Shown piece by piece: positions 44,873 through 53,466 of a stretch of DNA of 64,000 bases (position 1 is its first letter; the number at the start of each line of letters is the position of its first letter). The DNA comes from Pseudomonas maumuensis (lineage in GTDB: Bacteria > Pseudomonadota > Gammaproteobacteria > Pseudomonadales > Pseudomonadaceae): positions 2,418,001 through 2,482,000 of the forward strand of contig NZ_CP077077.1 in the NCBI RefSeq assembly GCF_019139675.1. Direction: 5' to 3'. The notes below the pieces were generated by a model that was not told the origin of the DNA, searched no databases, and worked only from the letters and a program-made list of their open reading frames with translations. The translations under genes were made by a program, and so were the position numbers.

Positions 44873-47025
44873 CAGTAGCGCCACTGCACAGCGACTTCCA
44901 GGCTGCGCGGCTCACCCAGGTAGTACTGGGTGTTGGTTTGGTGGATGAAGCGGGCGTAGACCTCGTCGGTGAGGTTGCGCAGGCGGGCGCTGAGTTGCAC
45001 GTGCTGGTCCAGGTCGTGGGTCATCGACAGCCCGTAGACGGTGTACGACGGCACCCACTGGGTGTTGGCGGTGTTGGCGTAGACCGCCGAGACGTAGCGG
45101 GCGTCGGCGCCAACCTGCCAGCCCGGCGCCAGGTCGTAGGTCAGCCAGAGGTTGGCCACCCGGTCCGGGATGTTCACCGGGGTCTTGCCCTTGCGCGAGT
45201 ACACCTTACCGCCGATGGTCTCGTTGAATTCGTCGTACTCGGCGTCGACCCAGCTGAAGTTGCCCGCCGCCAGCAGTTTGGGCGTGACCTTGAACGACGC
45301 CGCCAGCTCGATGCCGGTGGAGGTCTGCTGGCCGGCCTGCTCGGTGGTGTTGGGCACGGTCGAGGAGGGCACCGAGATGTTCTTGCGCACGATGCGGTAG
45401 GCCGCCGCGGTGGCCGAGCCACGCCCGTCGAGGAAGTCGAACTTGCTGCCCACTTCCACCTGCCTGCCGGTGCTCAGGTCGAAGTCGCCGACCTGGCCGA
45501 TCGACGCGCCGGTGAGCGAGCCCCCTGGCGGTTCGGCCGAGGTGCTGTACTGGGTGTACAGGCTGATATTTGAGGTCAGGTCGTAGACCAACCCCAGGCG
45601 CCCGGTGAAGGCATCCCAGCGCCGATTCAGCTTGGCCCGGGTCACGTGGTCGACCACGTCGAAGTCGATATGGTCGTAGCGCAGCGCGGTGACCAGCGAC
45701 AGCTGGTCTGTCAGGTGGGTACGGTTTTCGACGAAGCCCGCAGTGGTGTCGGTGGTGGTGCTGCGCCCCTTGGCGCGTGGCGCGTCCATGCCAGGAATGT
45801 CGAGGAAGTGGCCGGGCTGGAAACCGTTGGGATCGATGCTGTCGAACGCGCCCTTGGACAACGGGTAGGCGGTCTGCTGGTTGCGGTTGTAGTCCATGCC
45901 GAACGCCCAGTCGCTGGCCAGGCCGAACAGCTGGCCCTGGTGGGTCAGCTCGACGCGGTTGCCGTTGACCTCCTGGTCGTGGCGCTGGCGGTAGCCGCCG
46001 GCGCGGGCGATGGCGGTGTTGCCGGGGTTGTAGCGGTACACCTCGAGGTTGCGGTAATCGCGCTGGCCGTTGTAGTGGTAGAAGGTGTTGCGCAACTGGT
46101 TGCTGTCGTCGATGCGGTACTCGGTGATCGAGCGCAGCCAGCGGGTGCGCTGCTCGTAGCGGCCGTCCTCGACGTTGTAGTTATTGAAGCGATTGTGCTT
46201 GTCGATGTGCAGGGTGCCGGCCGCCGGCTGCAGCACCGGCGCACCCCAATACGGACTGTCTTCCTTTTCTTCCAGGTACTCGATGGCCAGGGTGTGCGAC
46301 AGCTGGTCGTTGATGTCGCTGAGCAGCGAGAAGGCCAGGTTGCCGGCCCCGTTCTCCTGGCGGTCGATGTAGCCATTGGTGCTGGTGCGGCTGTAGTCGA
46401 GCCGCGCGTAGTGGCGCGGCCCGTCGCCGCTGTTGAGCGCCTGGTTGAAGCCGACCGAGGTTTCCATCGTGTCGTAGCGCCCATAGCTGATGCGGCCCTC
46501 GAAGGTGTCCTCGTCGCGGTTGGCCAGTTTGGTGATCATGTTCAGGCTGCCGCCGACGGCGCCGCTGCCGTTGAGGAACGACGACGGCCCGCCGAGCAGT
46601 TCGACACGGTCGTAGATCCATGCCCCGACCGGGCGCCCGGCGGCGCCGTACTGCAGGTTGATGCCGTTGAACAGCTGGCTGACCTGGGCGCCGTTGAAGC
46701 CGCGATACGTCACGTAGCCGCCCCAGCCGGGCGGTGCCGAGGCATTGACCCCGGGTAGCGCGTTGGCGGCGTCCTGGAAGTTGCGCGCGCCGATGCGCTG
46801 CATGGTCTTGCGGTCGGCAACGCTGACCGAGGCGGGGTTTTCGCGGGCGCTGAGGTTCAGGCGTGAGCCGCTTTCGATGGGCCGGTCGAGGTCAAGGCGG
46901 GTCGCTTCCTCGGGTTGGTCGGCGGTGGCCGTGACATTGCTGGCGGGCAGGGTGAGGGTGTCGTCCTGCGCCCAGGCGCAGGTTGCGCTGCCAACGAGCA
47001 GCGCCAAAGTGGTCATACGGAACAT
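44872..47025 (-). CDS. TonB-dependent siderophore receptor
   Basis: Outer-membrane receptor of 717 residues. Signal peptide about 1-19 (TLALLVGSATCAWA), then a TonB-box region (DTLTLPASNVTAT), a plug domain (about 60-170, with ENPASVSVADRKTMQRIGARNFQDAANALPGV shortened here) and a 22-strand barrel ending in RSLEVAVQWRY with the terminal aromatic. There is no N-terminal signalling domain, so no sigma/anti-sigma cascade is expected. ATG at 47025 follows AGGAAG. Downstream is a PepSY protein, upstream a small membrane protein, all one operon. Ligand unknown. Confidence 0.9.
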   Translation of the reverse strand: MFRMTTLALLVGSATCAWAQDDTLTLPASNVTATADQPEEATRLDLDRPIESGSRLNLSARENPASVSVADRKTMQRIGARNFQDAANALPGVNASAPPGWGGYVTYRGFNGAQVSQLFNGINLQYGAAGRPVGAWIYDRVELLGGPSSFLNGSGAVGGSLNMITKLANRDEDTFEGRISYGRYDTMETSVGFNQALNSGDGPRHYARLDYSRTSTNGYIDRQENGAGNLAFSLLSDINDQLSHTLAIEYLEEKEDSPYWGAPVLQPAAGTLHIDKHNRFNNYNVEDGRYEQRTRWLRSITEYRIDDSNQLRNTFYHYNGQRDYRNLEVYRYNPGNTAIARAGGYRQRHDQEVNGNRVELTHQGQLFGLASDWAFGMDYNRNQQTAYPLSKGAFDSIDPNGFQPGHFLDIPGMDAPRAKGRSTTTDTTAGFVENRTHLTDQLSLVTALRYDHIDFDVVDHVTRAKLNRRWDAFTGRLGLVYDLTSNISLYTQYSTSAEPPGGSLTGASIGQVGDFDLSTGRQVEVGSKFDFLDGRGSATAAAYRIVRKNISVPSSTVPNTTEQAGQQTSTGIELAASFKVTPKLLAAGNFSWVDAEYDEFNETIGGKVYSRKGKTPVNIPDRVANLWLTYDLAPGWQVGADARYVSAVYANTANTQWVPSYTVYGLSMTHDLDQHVQLSARLRNLTDEVYARFIHQTNTQYYLGEPRSLEVAVQWRY

Positions 47026-47096
47026 GCAAGGCTTCCTGGCTGAAATCGGTGAGCGCACGCCCGCTGCCGATCAGGCAGTACGTGGGCGTGGCGATG

Positions 47097-47486
47097 TCAG
47101 AACGCGAGAAGCGAAGCGGGGGAGGCGCGGGGATTGACCAGTGGCCAGCGCTGCTTGGGCAGGCGCGGCGCGGGTTGTCTGGGTAAGGGTTTGCTCGACT
47201 CCCCGGCGAGCAGGGCCAGCAAGCCGAAGAACACCGCCAGCAGGGTGGCGCTGAACAGGCTGGCGATCACGCAGTCGCCGCCAGCGGGCAGCACCGGGTC
47301 GGTGATGTCCTGCTCGCCCTTGAACACGCCGCTGCTGTCGGCTGCGCACCAGGCGGCGTCATCGAGGCCGGCCAGGCGCAGCCCGGCCATCTGCCCATGG
47401 CCCATGGCGCACAGCAACGAGCCGAACAGGATGCTGAAATACAGCACCCAGGCGACTTGCGATCGTGTGTGGCGGGCCAGCTTCAT
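47097..47486 (-). CDS. small DUF2946-like membrane protein
   Basis: Protein of 129 residues with a first hydrophobic segment (about 10-28) and a second near 75-95. It has cysteines and a histidine (LLCAMGHGQM; WCAADSS; GDCVIAS) that could bind metal. Small proteins of this kind often precede TonB receptor genes in Pseudomonas. It lies 71 bp upstream of the receptor gene. The DUF2946 label is tentative. ATG at 47486 chosen as the first codon before the membrane segment. Confidence 0.55.
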   Translation of the reverse strand: MKLARHTRSQVAWVLYFSILFGSLLCAMGHGQMAGLRLAGLDDAAWCAADSSGVFKGEQDITDPVLPAGGDCVIASLFSATLLAVFFGLLALLAGESSKPLPRQPAPRLPKQRWPLVNPRASPASLLAF

Positions 47487-47603
47487 CGGCAAAGCTCGAA
47501 GGGAATGGGAATAGGTTCGGCGTGCGGATTCTACAACTTTTGACACATCTGCCTAGAGTGATCGGCCGATAAAAAACACGCGAAACGATTCACCGGCCTT
47601 TGC

Positions 47604-47632
47604 TTGACGCACCTTGCCCCAAGGTGTTCAGA
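47604..47632 (+). promoter_or_regulatory. candidate promoter of the cobalamin operon
   Basis: TTGACG, 17 bp, TTCAGA. The -35 is good and the -10 poor. Its position just before the riboswitch is what supports it. Confidence 0.3.
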
Positions 47633-47639
47633 TGCCGAC

Positions 47640-47825
47640 CGATTTCAGGTGTCCCATGCCGCCGCGCATGGGGTGAAACGGGAAACCGGTACGCGCTTCG
47701 CGCCAGTCCGGTGCTGCCCCCGCAACGGTATGCAAGTGATGCCTTCGACAGACCACTGTGGCCCGCGCGTCATGGGAAGGTGAAGACATCTTGTCTTGCG
47801 AGCCCGGAGACCGGCCTGGAATGTA
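47640..47825 (+). promoter_or_regulatory. cobalamin (AdoCbl) riboswitch
   Basis: The conserved blocks come in order: CAGGTG, then GGGTGAAACGGGAAACCGGT, then GTCCGGTGCTGCCCCCGCAA (the B12 box core GCTGCCCCCGCAACGGTA), then GGGAAGGTGAAGACA, and GAGCCCGGAGACCGGCCTG. This is the full architecture of the cobalamin aptamer. It precedes a BtuB-type receptor gene by about 100 bp and should lower its expression when cobalamin is present. A small hairpin CGAAAG/CTTTCG (47901-47915) sits right before the ribosome site. Confidence 0.95.
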
Positions 47826-47923
47826 GTAGGCAAACTCCTGCGGTGGGCGGGCATGGGCCGGTATTGGCGTGTGCGCGATCCGTGCTCCTGCGTGCTTCTG
47901 CGAAAGTCACTTTCGAGAAGAGC

Positions 47924-49879
47924 ATGATTGCTGTGATTCACTCCCGACGTCGTTTCCCCAAGGCCCGGACCTTGTTCCTGGGCTGCCTGGCGAGCCCCCT
48001 GGCACTGGCCGCAAACACCCCCCTGATCCTCGACCAGCAGATCGTCGCCGCGCCGTCGGTGGAGTCGACCACGGTCGCCGCCATGGCCCAGTACGGCAGC
48101 AAGGTCGAGATCGTCAGCCGCGAGCAGATCGAGCGCGCCGGCCCCGGCGCCGACATCACCCGGGTGATGCAGATGTTCATCCCCGGCTTCTACGTCGCGC
48201 CGAAGAACGGCCCGTTCGACTACGGCACCTATTCGCTGCTCGGCGGGCGCAACGACGACACCCTGATCCTGCTCGACGGTGTACGCCTGAACAACCGCCT
48301 ATACGGCGGCCTGTACCTGGACACCTTGCCGGCCAACGCGGTGGAGCGCATCGAGGTGCTCAAGGGCGGCCAGAGCCTGTTGTTCGGCACCCAGGCCGTG
48401 GCGGGGGTGATCAACATCGTCACACGCAGCCCGCAACGCCGCCAGACTTCGGGTGGGGTCAACCTGGGCCTGGACAGCTTCGCCGGCAACAGCAAGGACG
48501 CCCGCGTCGAGCGGGTCTTCAGCAACGGCTTCGGCGACCTGGGCCTGCTGGCCTATGTCAGCCACAACGTCTCCGACGGCTACCAGCCGTTTCGCAACCG
48601 CGACTACAGCGGCAACGTCAGCGACAAGAAGCGCGGCTACGAGGTGACCACCTTCGGTGGCAAGGCGATCCAGGCCTTCGGCGACGATGCGCGGCTGGAG
48701 CTGTTCTACCAGTACACCGACGCCAACCTCGATTTCGCCCGACCGGTGAACAATTACAAGACCACCAACGACCGCGTGCAGCAGATCGCCACGGCTACCT
48801 TCGAACAGCGCATCAGCGAGCGCCTGAGCTACTTCGTCAAGGGCCACGTCAACGACTGGGACACCCGCTACACGCGCATCAACAACCGCGCCGACGGCTC
48901 CCGCGACGTGGTCAACCACAACGACTACTGGGGCTTCACCGATTGGGGCGTGCAGGCCGAGGGCAAGGCCGAACTCGACGGCGGCCACGTGCTGGTGTTC
49001 GGTTCCGACAACCAGTGGTTCAAGGGCCAGGACGACGTGCTGGTGATCGACGACAACAAGGCCCAGGCCAATGCGTTGTATGCCCAACTGCGTCCCAGGA
49101 TCGAGGCCTTGCCCAACTGGCACCCTAGCCTCGGCCTGCGCCACGAGGCCATGAGCGGCGGCGACAGCGCCACCGTCGGCATGCTCACCTCGCTGTACGA
49201 CCTGAACGACAACTGGCAACTGCGCGGCCAGTATGGCAGCGCCTACAAACTGCCCAATGCCGAGCAGTTGTTCGTCAACGAGCCTGGCGACGAGATCGGC
49301 AACCGCGACCTCAAGCCCGAGAAGAGCCGCAATGCCGAGCTTGGCCTGGACTACCACGGCCTGCTGCTGGAGCGTGAGTTCAGCGCCAGCGTCAGCGTGT
49401 TCCGCCGCAAGATCACCGACTTGATCACCCTGGACGGCAGCCAGTGGGTCAACGGCCAGGGGCAGGTACAGATGCGTGGCTTCGAGGCCGATGCGCGTAT
49501 CCAGCTTGACGATCAATGGAGCCTGCAGGCCGACATGACCCGCAACCTCACCGAGTCGCGCACCGGGGCAACGATCAACGACGTGCCGAGTTTCTTCGCC
49601 CGTTCGCGGCTCGGTTACGAATCGGCGGACCGCATGTGGGGGGCCGGGGGCGCCATTCGCTATATCCGCGACGTGGTCAGCTCCAAAGGTGTCGACTACG
49701 GCCATTACTCGGTGGTCGACGCCGATGCCTACCGCTACCTGGACGGCGCCCGCCAGCACCGGCTGAGCCTGCTGGTGGAGAACCTGTTCGACCGCGACTA
49801 TGTCACCAGTCGGGCGAGCAATGTCGACAACCTCGGGCGGCCGTTCACCAGCGAACTGCGCTACACCTACAGCTTCTGA
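47924..49879 (+). CDS. btuB: TonB-dependent receptor, BtuB type (cobalamin uptake)
   Basis: Outer-membrane receptor of 651 residues. Signal peptide about 1-30 (FLGCLASPLALA), plug about 50-165 (YGSKVEIVSREQIERAGPGADITRVMQMFIPGFYV, broken here; VERIEVLKGGQSLLFGTQAVAGVINIVT segment) and a 22-strand barrel ending in TYSF. The riboswitch upstream and the cobalamin-binding protein two genes downstream make cobalamin or another corrinoid the likely substrate. Start ATG at 47924 has GAGAAG in front; the in-frame upstream stretch lies within the riboswitch. Confidence 0.88.
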   Translation: MIAVIHSRRRFPKARTLFLGCLASPLALAANTPLILDQQIVAAPSVESTTVAAMAQYGSKVEIVSREQIERAGPGADITRVMQMFIPGFYVAPKNGPFDYGTYSLLGGRNDDTLILLDGVRLNNRLYGGLYLDTLPANAVERIEVLKGGQSLLFGTQAVAGVINIVTRSPQRRQTSGGVNLGLDSFAGNSKDARVERVFSNGFGDLGLLAYVSHNVSDGYQPFRNRDYSGNVSDKKRGYEVTTFGGKAIQAFGDDARLELFYQYTDANLDFARPVNNYKTTNDRVQQIATATFEQRISERLSYFVKGHVNDWDTRYTRINNRADGSRDVVNHNDYWGFTDWGVQAEGKAELDGGHVLVFGSDNQWFKGQDDVLVIDDNKAQANALYAQLRPRIEALPNWHPSLGLRHEAMSGGDSATVGMLTSLYDLNDNWQLRGQYGSAYKLPNAEQLFVNEPGDEIGNRDLKPEKSRNAELGLDYHGLLLEREFSASVSVFRRKITDLITLDGSQWVNGQGQVQMRGFEADARIQLDDQWSLQADMTRNLTESRTGATINDVPSFFARSRLGYESADRMWGAGGAIRYIRDVVSSKGVDYGHYSVVDADAYRYLDGARQHRLSLLVENLFDRDYVTSRASNVDNLGRPFTSELRYTYSF

Positions 49880-49890
49880 GGGGCGTGAGC

Positions 49891-50619
49891 ATGGACTACC
49901 AGCGCGTGTTGTTCGTCGGCCCCGGCCTGGGTGGCGGCTCGGCGGCGGAAGCTTTCGGCGCCGAGATTCGTGACCTGCGTGGCCGCGAGGCGGGCCGGGA
50001 TATCGTCGACACCCTGGAGGGTTTCGACGGGCTCTGGGCGGTGATCCGCGAGGCCCTCGACCAGGGCGTGGAACGCCTGCTGGTGGTGGACCTGGAACCC
50101 ACCTCGGACAGCGCCTACCTTGACTGGCTGCGCGATGAGCTGGGGCGCTTGGCGCAAGGTCGGGCCGGCGTCTGGGTCACGGCCCAGGCCATGGGGCGGC
50201 GCGGCCTGGATGCGCGGGTGGCCTGTGCCAGCATCGGCGAGCCTACCCGCCATCTGGCGTGCGACCAGGTCAACGCGGTGGCCAGCGACCCGGACTGGTC
50301 GCGGGTGCCCGAGCATGCCCGCCAGGTGTTCCTCTGCACCGGCCCTCGCTGTGTGCGGCGCGGCGCCTTGCCGCTGTGGAAACGCCTGCGCCGGCGGTTG
50401 CTGGAGCGTGACCTGATCGAGACCCCCGGCGGCGTGCTGCTGACCCGCACCGGTTGCCAGTTTCCCTGCAATCTGGGGCCAGTGTTGACGGTGTACCCGG
50501 ACGGCTACTGGTATCGGGTCCGTGATGATCGGGAGGTGGAGGAATTGGTGGAAACGCATCTAGAGGGCGGAAGGATCGCCGAAGGACTGTTGATCAAGGG
50601 AGGGACGTGCGATGCGTAA
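49891..50619 (+). CDS. (2Fe-2S) thioredoxin-like ferredoxin domain protein of the cobalamin operon
   Basis: Protein of 242 residues. The C-terminal part (about 140-235) has four cysteines spaced C149-x4-C154 and C189-x3-C193, the layout of NuoE-like thioredoxin-fold [2Fe-2S] ferredoxins. The N-terminal 140 residues (RVLFVGPGLGGGSAAEAFG) resemble no family that I can name. It is 11 bp after the receptor gene and overlaps the next gene by 8 bp. A role in reducing cobalt in imported corrinoids, or in cobalt handling, is inferred. Confidence 0.75.
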   Translation: MDYQRVLFVGPGLGGGSAAEAFGAEIRDLRGREAGRDIVDTLEGFDGLWAVIREALDQGVERLLVVDLEPTSDSAYLDWLRDELGRLAQGRAGVWVTAQAMGRRGLDARVACASIGEPTRHLACDQVNAVASDPDWSRVPEHARQVFLCTGPRCVRRGALPLWKRLRRRLLERDLIETPGGVLLTRTGCQFPCNLGPVLTVYPDGYWYRVRDDREVEELVETHLEGGRIAEGLLIKGGTCDA

Positions 50620-51535
50620 AGCCTGGCTGCTGTCGCTGGCCTTGTGCTGTGGCGCACCGGCCCTGGCCGACAGCTATCGCAACTGTGGGCAGGACTGGCA
50701 ACGGCCCGCTGCGGCACCTGCGCGTATCGTCGCCCTCAACCAGCACGCGGCCGACCTGCTGCTCGCCCTCGGCGTGGGGCCGTCGATGGTCGGGGTGGCC
50801 TACCTGGACGACAACGGCGCCGCCTACAAGCAGGGCCGCTACCAGGGTGTGCCGGTGATCGCCCGGGAGTATCCGGCCAGCGAAGTGTTGTACGCGCAAA
50901 GGCCGGACCTGGTGGTCGGCGGATTCGCCACGGCCTTTGGCGATGGGATCACCTCGCGCAGCAGATTGGCCGGCAACGGGATTGCCACCTACCTGCTCGA
51001 GTCGGCCTGTAACGGCCACTCGCTGGACTACTACGGCCATGTCCGGCGTGACCTGACTGTGCTTGGCGAGCTGCTGGGCAGACAGGTGAGGGCGCAGGCA
51101 TTGATCGGGGCGATGGAAACCGACCTGGCGCAGGCCAGGGCGATCGCGCCCAGCGGCAAGCCGCTGTCGGTGTTCTACCTCGACAGCGAGGTGCGGGGGC
51201 TGGACAGCGAGGGCGGACGTGGGTTCGTCACGCCGTTGCTGGCCGCCGCCGGGGCGCGCAATGTGCTTGCCGGGATCGACCAGTACCGCGTGACGATCAA
51301 CCGCGAGGCATTGCTGAGCAGCGACCCCGACGTGATCCTGCTGGCCGACGCCCTGTGGTCGCCGGCCAGCCGCAAGCGTCAGCTGCTGACCCGCGACCCG
51401 GTGCTCTCGAGCCTGCGGGCGGTGCGCGAGAATCGCATGATCGATATCCCGTTCACCCAGCTGATGCCCACGCCGGCCAGCGGGCGGGTGGCCCTGGAAC
51501 TGGCGCAGCGGCTCAGGGGGATGGCTGTTCCATAG
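50612..51535 (+). CDS. periplasmic cobalamin/iron-siderophore ABC substrate-binding protein (BtuF-like)
   Basis: Secreted protein of 307 residues. Signal peptide about 1-20 (LLSLALCCGAPALA), then two lobes of the class III binding-protein fold (PARIVALNQHAADLLLALGVGPSMVGVAY, broken here; SSDPDVILLADALW) joined by a long helix. Third gene of the riboswitch operon, so corrinoid binding is most likely. Permease and ATPase genes (btuC, btuD) are missing in the window and must be elsewhere or supplied by another system. Confidence 0.82.
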   Translation: MRKAWLLSLALCCGAPALADSYRNCGQDWQRPAAAPARIVALNQHAADLLLALGVGPSMVGVAYLDDNGAAYKQGRYQGVPVIAREYPASEVLYAQRPDLVVGGFATAFGDGITSRSRLAGNGIATYLLESACNGHSLDYYGHVRRDLTVLGELLGRQVRAQALIGAMETDLAQARAIAPSGKPLSVFYLDSEVRGLDSEGGRGFVTPLLAAAGARNVLAGIDQYRVTINREALLSSDPDVILLADALWSPASRKRQLLTRDPVLSSLRAVRENRMIDIPFTQLMPTPASGRVALELAQRLRGMAVP

Positions 51536-51540
51536 CCGGC

Positions 51541-52899
51541 CTACTCGCCGATGACCAACTGACGCGCCAACTGGTTATGACGCTCCAGCACCCGCGGCAG
51601 GTCGACGGTGGTGATGCGCCCGTCCTGAACCACCACACGCCCGTTGATCACACTGGTGTCGACGTGGGTCGGGGTGCAGAACACCAGCGCCGCCAGTGGG
51701 TCGTGCAGGGCGCCGGCATAGGCCACATGGCCGAGGTCGAAGGCGACGAAGTCGGCGACCATGCCCGGTGCCAGGGCACCGATATCGTCACGGTTGAGCA
51801 CCTTGGCACCACCCAGGGTGGCGATTTCCAGTGCTTCGCGGGCGGTCATCGCATCCGGGCCGAAGCCGACCCGTTGCAGCAGCAAGGCCTGGCGTACCTC
51901 GCCGATCATGCTGGCGCCGTCGTTGGATGCCGAACCATCGACCCCCAGCCCCACCGGCACGCCGTGGTCGCGCATCTTGCGGATCGGCGCGATGCCTGAG
52001 GCCAGGCGCATGTTCGAGCACGGGCAGTGGGCGACCCCGGTGCCGGTGCGGGCGAACAGCTCGATGCCGTGCTGGTCGAGCTGCACGCAGTGGGCATGCC
52101 ACACATCGTGGCCGACCCAGCCCAGGTCCTCGGCGTATTCGGCCGGGGTCATGCCGAACTTCTCGCGGCTGTAGGCGATGTCGTTGACGTTCTCGGCCAG
52201 GTGGGTGTGCAGCGACACGCCGTACTCGCGGGCCAGGACCGCCGCTTCGCGCATCAGGTCGCGGCTGACCGAGAACGGCGAGCAGGGCGCCACCACCACG
52301 CGCCGCATCGAGCCATGGCTGGCGTCGTGGTAGTCCTCGATCAGGCGCTGGGATTCCTTGAGGATGTCGCTTTCCTTTTCCACCACCGAGTCCGGCGGCA
52401 GGCCGCCCTGGCTGCGGCCGACGCTCATGCTGCCGCGGGCGGCGTGGAAGCGCATACCGATTTCCTCGGCGGCGTGGATGCTGTCGTCGAGCTTGCAGCC
52501 GTTGGGGTAGATGTACAGGTGGTCGCTGGAGGTGGTGCAGCCCGAGAGGATCAGCTCGGCCATGGCCGTCTGGGTCGAGACCGCGATCATCTCCGGGGTC
52601 AGCCGCGCCCAGATCGGATAGAGGTTGGTCAGCCAGTTGAACAGCTCGCCGTCCTGGGCCGCCGGCACCACGCGGGTAAGGCTCTGGTACATGTGGTGGT
52701 GGGTGTTGACCAGGCCGGGGATGACCACCTTGCCGGTCATGTCGAGGATCACGTCGGCGTTTTGCGGCAGCGTTTCGCTGGGGCCGACCTGGCGGATCAC
52801 GTTGTCTTCGATGTACAGGCCGCCGCGTTTGATTTCACGGCGTTCGCCGTCCATGGTCACCAGCAGTTCGGCGTTCTTGACCAGTAGGGTCTTGGGCAT
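51541..52899 (-). CDS. 8-oxoguanine deaminase-like amidohydrolase (ATZ/TRZ family)
   Basis: Zinc hydrolase of 452 residues. Metal ligands are seen in the NTHHHMYQ block near 64-71, in the THLAEN segment near 230 and in the DGSASND segment near 315. The block TTSSDHLYIYPNG is shared with the P. aeruginosa 8-oxoguanine deaminase, which turns 8-oxoguanine into urate; the rest is similar but not identical, so related purines or triazines remain possible. ATG at 52899 is preceded by GAGGGGACAC. Monocistronic, convergent to the BtuF-like gene (5 bp apart). Confidence 0.78.
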   Translation of the reverse strand: MPKTLLVKNAELLVTMDGERREIKRGGLYIEDNVIRQVGPSETLPQNADVILDMTGKVVIPGLVNTHHHMYQSLTRVVPAAQDGELFNWLTNLYPIWARLTPEMIAVSTQTAMAELILSGCTTSSDHLYIYPNGCKLDDSIHAAEEIGMRFHAARGSMSVGRSQGGLPPDSVVEKESDILKESQRLIEDYHDASHGSMRRVVVAPCSPFSVSRDLMREAAVLAREYGVSLHTHLAENVNDIAYSREKFGMTPAEYAEDLGWVGHDVWHAHCVQLDQHGIELFARTGTGVAHCPCSNMRLASGIAPIRKMRDHGVPVGLGVDGSASNDGASMIGEVRQALLLQRVGFGPDAMTAREALEIATLGGAKVLNRDDIGALAPGMVADFVAFDLGHVAYAGALHDPLAALVFCTPTHVDTSVINGRVVVQDGRITTVDLPRVLERHNQLARQLVIGE

Positions 52900-53466
52900 G
52901 TGTGTCCCCTCCCGTTTGGGATGTGTTTTCTGATTGTAGAGAGGCGCCTGGTGCATGGGCCGGGCGCACCAGGGCCGTCAGGCGCCGCGGCGTGGCCGGG
53001 CGTCGATGACAGGGGCGAACGGTTCACCGCGCACATGCGCAGGCTGCGCCATGGCGGGCGCATCGGGCAGGTGGGCAGACGGTGACAGAGCGAATGCGGC
53101 AAGCGGCATTCGGGAAGGATGCCCGGTGAAGGCGGGCGGCAGTGGATGTCGCATGGCTTGAGCCTGTCGCAATACGCAACGGCGATGACCGTTGTCGTAG
53201 GCGCGAGGCAGTGTAAACAGAATTTGCTTGTTTTGTATACGATGGATTGTTTCGACATACCGCGGCCTGCAATCGCTTCGAAAAAGTGCATGCAGTCTTA
53301 TATGGCGTCGTGCCACTATCGGGCTGTCTCGCTGCCAGCGGATATCTCGGGCCGGCACGTTCGCTTGGGCTGATTACACTGTGGAAATCGCCACACGGGG
53401 AGTACCTGGGATGGGCTGCGTGTTGATAGGGCAGACTGGACGGGCGTCCGCTCGAGGTAGACGGCC
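52900..53466. other. 567-bp divergent intergenic region without a supported gene
   Basis: It holds the leader of the amidohydrolase gene, with a stem CCTGGTGC/GCACCAGG (52947-52973). A TTGTATACGA word (53233-53242) resembles GntR-type operators. The promoter region of the HD-GYP gene is also here. Open frames exist on both strands but show no codon bias, family resemblance or RBS. Confidence 0.6.

Noticed and set aside
47490..47515. Fur box upstream of the siderophore receptor operon
   Set aside because: The best stretch (GGGAATGGGAATAGG) matches only part of the Fur consensus, and no second hexamer set is in register.
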